From Poa pratensis (lineage: Eukaryota > Streptophyta > Magnoliopsida > Poales > Poaceae), in NCBI GenBank assembly GCA_947311845.1, contig CAMZMU010000012.1, forward strand, positions 5,420,192 to 5,484,191: a stretch of DNA of 64,000 bases. The letters are read 5' to 3'. Within the stretch, counting starts at the first letter, position 1; each line of letters begins with the position of its first letter. The notes below the pieces were generated by a model. It worked only from the letters and a program-made list of their open reading frames with translations, made no database searches and was not told the DNA's origin. Shown one piece after another: positions 48,881 through 60,908 of the stretch. The position numbers and the translations under genes were made by a program.

Positions 48881-51190
48881 ATGCGTCTTCCACTCTCCCC
48901 TCGCATCGCCGCCGCCGCCGCCGCCGTGACTCTTCGCCGCCGTCCCCTCGTCAGACCGCTGATGCCACCTTCTCCTCCCCTCCTCTCTTCCACCCCTCCT
49001 CCGGCAAAACTCGTAGAAACCTCTAAACCCGGAATCCCTCAGCCGCACCCTCCTCCCGCCCGCCGCCGCCTCCCCCTCACCGACGAAGCACAAGAAGAGT
49101 GGCATCCCCTCCCTCTTTCCGCCAGCGACCTCTCGCTTCCTCTCACTCTCCCCACCGGCCAGACCTTCCTCTGGCGCCGCACCTCCCTCTCCCCTCTTAG
49201 ATTCACCGGCGCCGTGGGCCCACACCTCCTTTCCCTCTCCCACCTCCCCGACGGCCGCCTCGCCTTTCTCCTCCACAACGACGATCCCACCATGTCCTCC
49301 TCCGTAGCCGCCGCCCGCGCTGCGCTATGTGACTACCTGAACGCCGCCGTTCCGCTTGCCGACCTCTGGCGCCAGTTCACTGCCGCCGACGCTCGCTTTG
49401 CCGAGGTCGCGGCGCGGCTCGGCGGTGGTGGCGCCCGGGTGCTCCGGCAGGACCCGGTCGAGTGCTTGTTCCAGTTTCTCTGCTCCTCCAATAACAACAT
49501 CGCGCGGATCGAGAAGATGGTGTGGACGCTGGCCGGATTCGGGGAGCGGCTAGGCGAGGTCGGCGGGTTCGTGTTCCACCGGTTCCCCACGATCGAGCGG
49601 CTTGCACAGGTATCGGAGCAGGACCTTCGGGAGGCCGGCTTTGGGTACAGGTCAGTTCCTGCTGTGTATCTTCTTGTAATTTCAATTTATGCTACCCTCT
49701 AAGCGCTGGCACTCCTTTGCGTTGAATTCAGCACAGCTAGTTTGGTTTTGTTGTAGCCTTATTGGCTTTAGATGATCAAATTCCGAGTCCAGCCTGTGAG
49801 GTGGGGCACAATGATTTCCATGTACCTGCTGCTGATTTAGTTGCGTTGTTGCATTGATGTGATAGGTTGTTCTTGATATGCTATGCTAGATTTGGCATTC
49901 AGATAGGTTCACCTGTCTTGTTGGTTGAGAAATGAAAAACCTATGTGAAGGATGCCCATATGAGTGGATTGATTGTTCAGTAAATCATACGATGCACAAC
50001 TGTATTTTCTGCTTAGATGTCTGTACGGATGTATAGAATCTCTATCTGGCATTTGTCTATTTGTGTACTTAGATTTGAACTATGGGGGAAACGCTCTATT
50101 TGTTAGGCATAAAAATATCCATTTTGGATGGATTATCTGAATCATATCTCATTATGAGTATCCGTTCATTGTACACTGATTTAAGCTAATGCTTTGTGCT
50201 AATAAATGAGCAGGGCAAAGTACATTGTTGGCACTGTTAAAGAATTGACAGCCAAACCTGGTGGAGGTGCGAAATGGCTCGCCTTATTGCGTGACAGGGA
50301 ACTTCCTGAAGTGATTGAGGGTCTTTGCACCCTGCCAGGTGTTGGTCCAAAAGTTGCAGCCTGCATTGCTCTGTTCTCCCTTGATAAGAATCAGGCTATA
50401 CCTGTTGATACACATGTCTGGAAGGTATACTATATGTGATTGACCACTGTTGTATTCTTGCTATATAACAGCTTAATCATGTGTGTTTTTCCACCGTTTT
50501 ATTCTTTGACCATCATAACAATATTAAGTAGTTTTGATGGGCTGGTTTTACTCTTTAGTTATTTTAGTTCTTTTCTGTTTGTTAGACGACAAGTGTAAGG
50601 ATTTACCTAGATGAATTGTAACCCTTTAGATCATGATAACATTTTACACATTCCCTAAGCTGATTATTTATGTTTAAATTGTGCGGGGTAGTGGATGCAC
50701 CTGCTTCAAATTATTATGTTGTTGGAAATGGAACTTTCATCCTTTGAAATGGGTAAAGTAACCTATCACCACCGAAATTTGTACACAATGAATTTTTCTG
50801 TTTCAAAATAAGCACAATCTGTGTGTTATCATTAAAACGCTTAAAGTTTTCAACCTTGAGGAAGCAGACTGAGGAGGGACTCTCGGCATATATATTCTAT
50901 ATGATCAAGACTATTTTGTTTGAACCTAACACTAATCATGTGGATTTAATACAGGTTGCCACACAATATCTGTTGCCTGAGCTTGCTGGCAAGAGCCTGA
51001 CCCCAAAACTGAGCATTGTTGTCGCCGATGCGTTCGTAGCTAAATTTGGGAAGTATGCTGGTTGGGCGCAGACTGTTCTTTTCATTGGCCAGTACCTGCT
51101 AAAAAACTTCTGGCTGTCGAGGTTACCAGTGAGGCGGCGAAAGCTACCAAGAGGAAGCGTGGGGCAAAGATCGTTGTAATACAGACGTAA
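48881..51190 (+). CDS. OGG1: 8-oxoguanine DNA glycosylase/AP lyase OGG1 (frame break near C-terminus)
   Basis: Excises 8-oxoguanine from oxidised DNA and nicks the strand. Exons: 48881-49650, 50214-50424, 50955-51190. Exon 1 encodes a Pro/Arg-rich N-terminus, possibly an organelle-targeting extension, then the OGG N-terminal domain (LPTGQTFLWRR) and QDPVECLFQFLCSSNNNI. Exon 2 has the helix-hairpin-helix LPGVGPKVA with catalytic Lys303 and the conserved Asp322 in PVDTHVW. Exon 3 has YAGWAQTVLF. The start at 48881 was preferred over the in-frame 48788 because family similarity begins there. After IGQ (about 51090) the frame changes. The next frame gives a Lys-rich tail ending at TAA 51188-51190; the unshifted frame ends at 51179 with an unrelated tail. 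One missing base is likely, and catalytic parts are unaffected. Confidence 0.92.
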
Positions 51191-53495
51191 GAGAGCATGG
51201 ATAGCATCATAGCAAGGTTTGCCTTCTTTTGTCTTTGTCTTTCGGGAGCATCTTGTTCGTATATTTACGCATTATGCATTGGCTATTGCAGGAACGTTAA
51301 AGAATGTTGGGAGATATGGTCAACATATGTGATTTCCCAAATCATGTTGGATCAAAGCGCTGGAACCTGTTTTCCTATGGCAGCAAGAACTCGTTACAAG
51401 TGTTCTCTTTGTTTAGCGAGTAATCACTAGAATGTTCTTGACCACACTAATATTCCGTATTCCATTCATTAGCTTCTGACAATTTAAAGCACGAGCCATC
51501 AGCCCTATGTTAGTCTTGATAGGGGAGAGGGGAAGATTTGTTGTATGGCTGCCCTATGCATCTTACAAAAAGAAATTGTACAGGGTATTGTATTGTTAAC
51601 CAATGGGAATTGAGAAATTCAATTGGTCAAATTGTAAATCTTGTAGCAACCAATGCACATCTATCTGCCCGGATTATTGCACCTCCTATTTGTACTGTGC
51701 GCCGCCCTGCTGATACATAGGCCTGAAGCTCGTGCTGTTATTTGGCAGTGCTACTGTCGGTGTACGGTCTTAGCAGAGATGGCTTAACTGTACAAGCAAC
51801 GTCCTTGCCTGCAGGTCACCCGTGTTTCTTTGTCTTTGAGATTGAGATGACCGTATTGTTGAAGGGATAGGTTTTAGTATATGATATGGACAAAGTTAAC
51901 TTAAAATTGGTCCAGCAAGAGGTTATAGGAGGCTTGCAAAAATAAAAGCTCGAGGCTCATGAGCTGCTCGAGAGCAACTCTGACGATAAATGAGCTAAGT
52001 ATGCGCCTTCTCTTGTAGCTCGGTTCAAGTATGAGCCAAGATTAGCTCGCTCGGTTCTGACTCAGATATAGATCAAACTAATATATTATGTAACATATTG
52101 AATGAAAACTAGATAATCGATCACCTTCTCTTTTCTAAAAAAAATGTCACCTTTAATATTCTATAAAGTAATTTTCTAAGTGCATTACCTTTACATGGGA
52201 AGGTAAATGTGTTGCCACCATTTAGGGAAATCCAATGCTGCCAAGGATTTATTGTGTTAACAAAGGATCGAAGTCAAGCTACAATTCAATATTTATCACA
52301 TTATCATTTTGAGTGATCTTTTATAAATATAGTTATGTTTTACTTATGTGGTGGTTCAATTATTTTGACCTCACAAGCCATGAATCAGAGTGAAACAAAT
52401 TGATCATAGAAAAACCAATTTTATATATCAGTTCAAAAGTTGTTTGAATTTAAGCCAGTAATGAGCCAACTCTCCACCTCAACATCTAGCTCGAGTCAAC
52501 TTGAACTCGCTTGTTTTATAATAGGACCTGAGCTGAGCTAGGTGTAGGTCGCTCAAACTCGACTAGTTTGCAACCCTAAACAGGACTAGTAGTGGAATGA
52601 GATAACATCGAGAAGGGGATGTGCGGGGACAATTTTCAATATTTGTTTGGTTTGTGCCCGTAAAGATATCAAGTTGTGATAATGTGTTCGGATGTGCGGT
52701 GTAATCAGACTGCACCACAATGCTGTCAATTCTTTCCGGGACAGGTTGTGCAGTGTACATATTTTTTCCATGTCCAATTTAAAAGTGCTTCACTGCTGCC
52801 TTACAAATGATATCATCATAATGTAAAGTTCATCAATCTGGCGCATAAAACAATTGAAGTCACCAGACTAGCAGAGCTAAAAATGCATTTCACATGGGTG
52901 AATTCAAAGACAACTCTTCAAGTTCTTAAACAAAGTTTAATCACATGAAGAATTGATTAATAAATCTATTATAGTCAAGCAGCTCGTCTGTACAACGAAC
53001 CAGAAGACAAATCTTGATCAGACGAGCAGTAGATGACATGGCAATGGCTTCATGGGGCAATCAGGCTGACGACGTAGAACGAATTAACATATCACTTGCA
53101 CTAAATTGCACGACGCAAGCGGCAACAATCTGATCATGCATCGCACCAGATCAGTTATGGCATCACCATAGTACAAGAATAAACGACACATGAATCCTTA
53201 CATTTGTACATGAAATAATTCTTACATATATTGTGGTATTACTGCGAATACGGTTTTATATCAGAACTCATTGCCCCACGAGAATCTATCCGTCGTAGCT
53301 CAACATTCAGCAGGTCCACCAAGTTAAACATAAAAAAGGCAGAGTGATAAACACTGCTATTTACTAAATATTATACATTTCTTCATCAGGATATGAAGCA
53401 AAATGTTATAGCTACCTAAGTAAAAATAGTCTTTCAAGCATGACTTAGGAATAACAGGGCTGTGAACAATTCACAAGTCCACCATCAGAGATCTT
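51191..53495. other. Convergent intergenic region between OGG1 and the WD40 gene
   Basis: The first 600-700 bases probably include the OGG1 3' UTR, with a possible intron (GTTTGCC at 51216 to GCAG at 51291). The last 200 bases are probably the 3' UTR of the WD40 gene. Between them is a MITE-like repeat. No gene is seen. Confidence 0.45.
51926..52578. mobile_element. Possible hAT-type MITE
   Basis: The left end TAGGAGGCTTGCAAA and right end TTTGCAACCCTA are imperfect inverted repeats. Subterminal GCTCGAG and GAGCTGAGCT phrases recur on both sides. A target duplication was not resolved. Confidence 0.35.
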
Positions 53496-56400
53496 CTAAG
53501 CTCTGGTCCAAAGGAACACCTTGCCAGAGGAGCTTGCACAAGCAAGATGGCCAACTTTATATGGGTGTGCAGAAAACTGGTATGGAGCGATTTTCATGTA
53601 TTCACTCCAAAGACATGCGCTGTTCAGAGCCGAGATGCCATTGTCATTGACATCAACTGAGATAATATCTATAGCCTTTCTCATGTTTGCAACATATAGG
53701 TCGGTGTCGTTCCAGCCCCAGATTACCCTACAACCAATGAATCTTGTTCGATCAATTACATGAACACATATTCATTCAAGATCACAGAAATAGGTGAGAC
53801 GAGCTGTCATACTTGAATGTAGAAACCCAAGGGCCTGTCTGGTTATTATGCTCGTGCGATTTTTCCAAGTCATCCATGCTAACTACTCGGACAGTACCAT
53901 CAAGGCTGGAGCTGGATACAATAAGAATAACATTATTCGAAAGGAAATAATCCAGAAAAACAGATTTATCATTAATGCCAGATTGCCAGTTACAGTGCAG
54001 AATATTTTAATCCTGAAGCTAGGCACTACTAATGCTAAGAGATGAAAATACTCGTGCTATGAAGCTAAAGTTGCCAGAATATTGGATTAAAAGTCACATC
54101 ATAATACAAAGTTAGGAACTATTTAAAATGCAGTGAAGTTCTGTTAATCTGCCAATAAAAAATCTATCCATATATTGGCACAACCCACGAATAGCTTAAC
54201 AGTAACTTATATTTATCAAGTCTAGCCATGACAAAATGGTGATTCAAGAAACATGTTTCTTAAATCAAAGAAGGAGAACCTTCTCTCAAACAGCTAGCTG
54301 AAGAAAGGTGGGAAAATGGTTAGAAAAAGAGTACCTTGTTATTGCTAACATGCGGCCACTAGGTGAGAAATAAGCTGACCGAGCAGGTCCGTCAAGTTTG
54401 AAAACCTTCAAGCTATCTGACTCCTTCGTTTTCATACTTCTGACATCCCATATACAGACTGTTCGATCCGTTGAACTGGTAGCAAGCATATGTGTGTTCT
54501 CCGGATGAAAATCTATTGAGTTGAGCCTCTCGTCATGCACATCCATGTGGTTGACACCTTACCCACGCGCTCATCAAAAAGTGTCAGATCACCATTTCCA
54601 TCACCAAAATATAGGCATCTGACACGATTTTGTGCTTGACAAAGTGAATGAACAGGAGACTCCCCCAAATGGACCATATTAATGTTCTCCTTCTCAAAGT
54701 CCATAAGACAAATTTCACCCTGATAGCTACAGCTGTAAACCTGGAAGCCAAGTATATGAAATACACCCGAATTACAATTGATACAGAACGTTCAACACAA
54801 TATACAACATCTAGATAACTACTAGGAAAATTACCGCGGCGGCACGCCGCGCCCGTGGTGTTAATCTTGGTGCGTAATTTGAAGTGTATTTTATGACTGT
54901 ATGTAAAGTGTATACATAAATTTAATATGTAGGTAGTAAGATATATATATATATATATATACCCCTGCTATTCTAGACTCCCTTGTAGAATAAGTATTCT
55001 GGTCAACTTTCGGAACTTCCGTTTAAATAATAGGTGAACTTCCGGACGGAACACTTAGATTCGGTGAGTTTTTCAAACGTGATTTTCAAACCGTTTGTCG
55101 GATTGAAGCAAATGATATGCCGTTGGAAAGGTATGGAAAATGCGCACCTTTTTCACTTCTACAAGATTTGAAATTAGTTACGGTTTTAAAACTAATTTAA
55201 ATATACGAAACACTGTTTTTCACGTATTTTCCTCGTTTTCGTACTGTTTTGGACGCCATTTTTAAACCGTTTGTCCGATTGAAGCAAATGATACGCCATT
55301 GGAAAGATATGAAAAATGCGCACCTTTTTCACTTCTACAAGATTTTGAAATTAGTTACGGTTGTAAAGTAATTTTGAATATACGAAACACTGATTTTCGC
55401 GTATTTTCTTCGTTTTCGTACTGTTTTGGACGCCATTTTCAAACCGTTTGTCGGATTGAAGCAAATGATACGCCGTTGGAAAGATATGGAAAAACCGCAT
55501 CTTGACTATCTCAGGTCAATTTTCGTAATTCATCACGGAATAAGAGCAGTTTGAAAAATAAACAATTCTGATTCTGAATTTTTATGTCCAGCGGACAGTA
55601 TTTTTAAAATTACTTTCAAACCGCTTATCGAAACGTAACAAATGATATTGCGTTGGAAAGATATTGACTAGACGCAACTTTTTCGTATAGAAATATTTTC
55701 GAAATTCTTTACGGTTTGTGATTAATTTTGAAAATACGAAAAACGGAGAAAGGAGAGACATGGGAATCGATTTGAAATTAGCACGTTTGTCGTGCTCGGA
55801 TTGGGAAAATCAGTACGTGTGAGTCAAATTAGACTAATATCTTTGCCAATAGCATGTGGCGTCGGTCGATTTGGACAAACAGAGCTTGTATCGATGATTT
55901 CATGCTTAAAATTTCCGCCCCGAGAAACAGAGTATAATGAACTTCCTCTGTATACGGTTGTGAACTTCAGTTTAGTCTAATGGTGAACTTCCGTTTAGTC
56001 TGTTAGTTAACTTCCGATCGTGATTTATTTTCGCGCGGATAAGATGAGAGTTTTTTGCTGAAAAAATGAACTCCACGCCCACAAGAATTGAACTTTCTGC
56101 AAACAAAAAAGTGACTTCACGGCCATGCAACAAAAATTTGTTGGGTTAATTAACTTCTAGGTTAATGAATTCCCTAACTTTCCAAACTTCCGTTTAAATA
56201 ATAAGTGAATTTCGCGGGATAAACATCCGTTTAATACGAAGCAAACTTCGTGTGGTGAACTTCGCGGCTGAAATTCCGTTTTAATACGCTATGAACTTCG
56301 CGGCTGAACTTCCTAATTTGGATGCTGCTTAATTTGGAGGTTACTCTAGCGTTGGAACGACAGGTTGGGGGTCCGGGGATGGAAGAACAATACGTGCTTC

Positions 56401-58875
56401 TAGTGTTGTGTTCGTAGGTATAGCTGCAGGACAGGCTTCCTTCTGCCTCTAAGTAGTTAGTGATCGATCAGTTCGATCGACATGTATATCACAGTATATG
56501 GTTTTCAAGAAAAGCACTGTGGAAAACGACTAAAGAGTATTTGGATCAGTGGTAGCAGCATAGCTCCTGGTGATGGTATTCGATGCATCTTGCATTGACA
56601 TGATGTATCATGTATGCATATATAGGCCAGTTAATTACAGGCCGTGCATTCCTCCCTGCTAGTATGTGTGCACGGGCCGGGTACTGGACAAAGCTTATGA
56701 AAGTGTCCTGGTTTGTAGGCAGTGGACCATGTATATGTGCATCTTGTGAAGTAAATATGTAACCACTCTTCTTGATCAACTACGGACCAGATCAGTTTTG
56801 AGGATAGTTCCACAAGTCCGTCCGGAGTAAGTTTATCAGCATCACTAGGACAAAGCCGGACACATAAACGATCACGTACAATCGATCACAGCCCTATAGC
56901 AGCTACTAACGGCTGCAAGTACGCACGTCAAATGAACATGATTTCTCGGCCGGGGACCATGGATGGATGGACGGATGGATGGATCCCAGCTTGTCGGTGA
57001 GGTGACTTTGCTGCGCCTCATAATCCCTTCCTTGAAACGCAATCAACAGAGACATCTGCGCCAGAAGCAATCTCGATCAAGATCATGTAGTGAACCTCTG
57101 TTTTATGCCTAAGTGAACTTCTGGTAACACTGCTCGTAATTTTTTATATATTTTTTCTAAAAAATGAATGCCTGCCGTGTGAACGTCCAATTAAATACGA
57201 GGTGAACTTTTCATATCGCCGTAAAATATGAAATGAAATTTTGCAGTGTTAACTTCCGATTTAATATGAGGTGAATTTCCGTGATTTGATATAGTGAAAC
57301 TCCGTTTTTGTTATTTTTTTCTAAAAACCAAACTCCGTGGTGAGAACTCCCGTTAAATACGATGTGAACTTCACATACCGTCGTATAATATGAAATGAAT
57401 TTTTTTTGCAGTGCTAACTTCCGTTTTAATATGAGGTGAACTTCCGCGATTTGGTACTACGAACCTCTGTTTCTCGTTATATTTTTTTAAAAAGCGAACT
57501 CCGTGGTGTGAACTCCCGTTAAATACGATGAACTTCACAAAAAATAAATAGCTGAACTTCCCTCGAAAATACTTGAACTTATACTTGAACTTCTTGGTTA
57601 ATACGTTCGTTTTGTCTAGTGGTATTTTCACAATTAATATTTAGTAAAACAGCGATAACTTCACTTGAACTCATGTGTCTTTTTGGCTTATTTTCTTGTG
57701 CACTTTTCGTGTTGTTTACGGCCAGATTTCTAAGATGTACCGACACACTCCTCTCCTGCTTATTTTTTTACATTTACTTTGTGTATTGATGATCAATGAT
57801 CTAATTCTGATCAATTACTTATGTTTTTCTTAGACTATACTTGTTTTTGCTAAACTATACTGGTCTACCATCCTGTTAACATAAAATGTACTGCCCTATC
57901 AAATAGTTGTGCTGCTCGTCATGAACTATGTGAACTTCCCAAAGAGCTTTGCAAATTTAATTTTCACCACTTATACACGGCGATTGAGATTTCCTAGAAA
58001 CACACACACACAAGCACACAGGTACACACACCGGCACACATGCACATACGATCCAGTCAAACGTGAAACGCACGTACGGGAGGAATTATTGACCCTTCTC
58101 ATCTGTGCGTGCGGCAGTTGCAGGGGACGGAAGCTCGTCCATGGCGGAAGAGGATGGTGATGTCCTGCGGCTGGCGGTTGGGGGAATGGGACGCGGTCGC
58201 CGGCGCTGTGAACGGGGCATGGTCGCCGTTAGGGGGAAATTTCGCGCGGCTGCAAGCGGGAATGGTCGGAGCGCGGCTGCCGGTGGCGGGGCACCACTCG
58301 ACGGCACAAGGAGGAACGCAGCGGCTGTGGGGAATCGGCCTGGCGACGCGATGGGAACTGCCGCGACGGCGAGGTCCTGCTCTAGCCGGGAACAGCGGGG
58401 TCGAGGCGCAACGAGAACGGCCGGCGCGGAAGGAGGCGTCCGGCGGCCGTACAGCGCGCGGCGGCGCGGAAGAAGGCGCCCGACGGCCGTCCAGTGTGTG
58501 GCGGCGCGGAAGGAGGCGCCAGGCGGCCGTCCAGCGCGCGGCGGCGCGGAAGGAGGCGCCCGGCGGCGCGGCGGCGCGGAAAGAGGCGCCCGGCGGCGCG
58601 GCGGCGCTCTGGACGGCGGGGGGAGGCGTCGCGCTGGCCGGCGGCGGGGGAAGGTGGCACGCTGGCCGGAGTTTCCGCCACGGCCGGCTCCCGTCGGGGA
58701 AGGAGGCGGGGTGGTGGTGGCTGGCTGCGGGAAGAAGGTAGGGCGGATGGGATCGGGAGGAAGAAGTGGGTGGAGCTGGTGGGGTTGACCGGTTCAGTAG
58801 TTCACCAGAAATGAAAAGTTGACTAGAATAGTTATTCTAGAAACACTATAGGGGTTGTGTAGAATAGTCCCACTC

Positions 58876-58906
<31 letters not shown>

Positions 58907-60908
58907 GGAATTAGAATACCGATAGCTAACTTTCACGGTGTATGATAACATAATTGGTATTATAGATACAGTTTTCGATTTCTTCTAACCAAAAGATAGT
59001 GCATGAATTGGACATAAATAGATAGAATCCATTTTTTCTAAATTGTTTGGTATGTTGAACACATTTTTTTGAATCACGGATCAGAAGTTATTGAATTTAC
59101 AAAATTGGACAAATTTGTGAAATTGCTAGGAAAGTTTAAAATTTTGACAACCTGGACCCACTGTCAGTGTTTTAATAATTATGGAAAACATTTTTGCAAA
59201 TTAATAGAAGGCTGGCAAGTGGGCCCCTGATGGCGTCAGGTGCTGATAGCAGCAATGTCCACGACGGCTATGTCGAGCACCGCCGCACCCGTTGTATTGG
59301 TGCATCACCGCAGCCGTTGTATTGGTATGTGTCGTAGTTTTGTAAAATGAGTTATTAACTAAGGTTGTAGGTATATAATTTGGTTCAAGGAAAATTTGTA
59401 CATGAAAAGCAGGTAATAAAAATGCTACTCTGGGTTAGATCTAAAAGACAAATTTCTGGACCAAATATCCGGATTCAAAAAATCTTTATTTGTTAGAATT
59501 TGTTTTTTTGCACAGCATAAATTATAACAGATTTGAAGATTGGAGAGAATTATATTTATGTCCGTCAAAACAAAAAGGTTAAAACATGAAATTTGTTCGG
59601 AAGGATGATATTCATCTACTCGTGCAAGGAAAATTAAAACGGATGACTATGTGTGCGGAATTTGACAAAATTCGTCAAATGTTTTTATGAGTTTGTATCC
59701 AAAATTAAGGAGTTAGAGTCGACCAAACTCGAAATTGATCACGTGAATGGAACGTACTCGTCGGCGCGCATATATTTCATGTACATATTACCGCGAAAAG
59801 GACAATTTTTTTTGAAGAAAATACACGGTAGCTGCTACAGTGTACGTCGCAATGTAGAAGTGCGGGTAGCTATAGTACACGTCGACGTGGACAGCGCGAG
59901 TATCCGATGCGAGTAGGGGAAAAAAACATTCTAGCTGCTACAGTGCATGCCGCACTGTAGAAGTGTGATACTGTAGCTGCTACAGTGAACAGCGACGTGG
60001 ATAGCTTCATTGATCGCTGAAACGCTCCCCTTTGATATATAGAGATATTTGTGCACTAGAAATCCAACCTAATTTAGCTACCTTGACAAATGATTAACAG
60101 CCAATCATCTCTAGGTTAATTCAGACCGTGTGCCACACAAACAACACCACGCAAGAGAATGAAAGAAACCGTCAGGAATAAATACTTCTTAAGGCTAGTC
60201 TTATCAAATCCCTTGTGCATTCAGTTAAACTACCAATCCATCCAATCTGGGAGACACACAATTACATCAAACTCTAGTTCAATCACAAATGAAAAAGCCA
60301 GCGCAAGAGCAGAAGAAAGTCACCTTCTGTGGTGTCACGTGGTGTGCCACGATTGCCGCCACACGGCTCTTGTGTGGCCGATACCGGAAGACCCCATCTG
60401 CACCGTGGCCATGCTCATCCTCCAAGGCACAGTCCACGTCCCAGAACCCGATATTCCCCAATTTGTCTCCCGCCGCCACCACGGTCCGGTCGACGAGCGG
60501 AAGGACCCGCATCGACTGTATACTGGAGTCCACCACCCTCCTCACGTGCGTGGGTTTCAGCACGAGCTCCTTCCCAGCATCGAAATCGTCCGCACGAGTC
60601 ATGGCCTCCGGCGGGAGAGACGAGGCAGAGCCGAGGATGGAGGAAGCAAGCAAGGATGAGAGGCGGGTGCTGCGGGGTTCCGGAGAGGGGCCTTGGGAGC
60701 GGAGTACGATGGAGCTGGCCGGCAAGGTCGGGGTGTTGGGCTTCTTACCGGGCTGATGCCTGGGGCGTTTAGGTTTAGCGGCTTGGATGGCGGCGGAGAG
60801 CTCGTTGGCCTTGCGGCGGACGGCTGCAAGCATAACCTCGTTGCGGCGGATGTTCTCCTGGCGAAGGCGCTCGTAGGCGGTGAGGCCGTCTTCCAGCGCC
60901 GCCGCCAT
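53496..60908 (-). CDS. WD40-repeat protein, WDR76/CMR1-like (one-base frame break)
   Basis: Exons on the minus strand: 60908-60324, 54740-54335, 53911-53813, 53727-53496. Exon 1 codes MAAALEDGLTAYERLRQENI, a basic linker, then the first propeller strands (VAAGDKLGNIGFWDV, FRYRPHKSRVAAIVAH). Later exons give CSYQGEICLMDFEKENI, FHPENTHMLATSSTDRTVCI, SSSLDGTVRVVSMDD and SSSGKVFLW before the stop. Family members are nuclear, chromatin- or DNA-damage-associated beta-propellers. Exon lengths sum to 1322 nt, one short of 441 codons. The frame changes inside exon 2 at about 54545-54550, between FDERVGKVSTTW and VHDERLNSIDF, consistent with one lost G. Intron 1 is 5.6 kb, nearly all of it a Helitron, and would be about 360 bp without it. 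Confidence 0.88.
55088..55700. repeat. Satellite-like tandem array, 176-177 bp period
   Basis: Units anchored at AAACCGTTTGTCGGATTGAA begin at 55088, 55264, 55441 and, degenerate, 55618. Each has GCCGTTGGAAAGATATG and CACTTCTACAAGAT following. The third and fourth units diverge in their second halves. Confidence 0.85.
58105..58790. other. GC-rich block with 40-bp repeats, not a convincing gene
   Basis: Several long frames are open on both strands, but only because the block is very GC-rich. A unit starting GCGGCGCGGA recurs at 58421, 58461, 58501 and 58541 (40 bp), then at 58571. As 40 is not a multiple of three, each unit is read in a different frame, which argues against a protein repeat. 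It may be a captured gene leader. Confidence 0.6.

Larger units (their letters stand above)
54961..58876. mobile_element. TIR element rich in tandem repeats, nested in the Helitron
   Basis: The ends are imperfect inverted repeats of about 46-58 bp: CTATTCTAGACTCCC and GAATAAGTATTCTGGTCAAC on the left, against the complement of GTTGACTAGAATAGTTATTC and GTAGAATAGTCCCAC on the right. Both ends abut TA repeats (54941-54960 and 58877-58902), so the insertion was into a (TA)n tract and the target duplication cannot be read. No transposase was recognised. The interior has a 177-bp tandem array, many GTGAACTTCCG phrases (55975-57610) and a GC-rich 40-bp repeat. Class is unknown, possibly a MULE. Confidence 0.6.
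54822..60045 (-). mobile_element. Non-autonomous Helitron in intron 1 of the WD40 gene
   Basis: On the minus strand the 5' end is TCTCTATATATCAAAGGGGA at 60045, preceded by A (60046). The 3' end is CTAG at 54825-54822, followed by T (54821). A perfect 7-bp hairpin CGCGGCG-TGC-CGCCGCG (54851-54835) lies nine bases before CTAG. Repeats of CTGCTACAGTG occur near the 5' end (59830-59985). There is no Rep/helicase. Length is 5224 bp, of which 3.9 kb is a later TIR insertion. It has the same orientation as the host gene. Confidence 0.85.

Noticed and set aside
54941..54960. TA repeats as a functional element
   Set aside because: They are simple microsatellite sequence and serve best as the insertion target of the nested TIR element.
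58105..58788. Long Gly/Arg/Ala-rich frames over the GC-rich block in the nested TIR element
   Set aside because: Frames are open on both strands, the 40-bp repeat is out of phase with codons, and no domain is recognisable.
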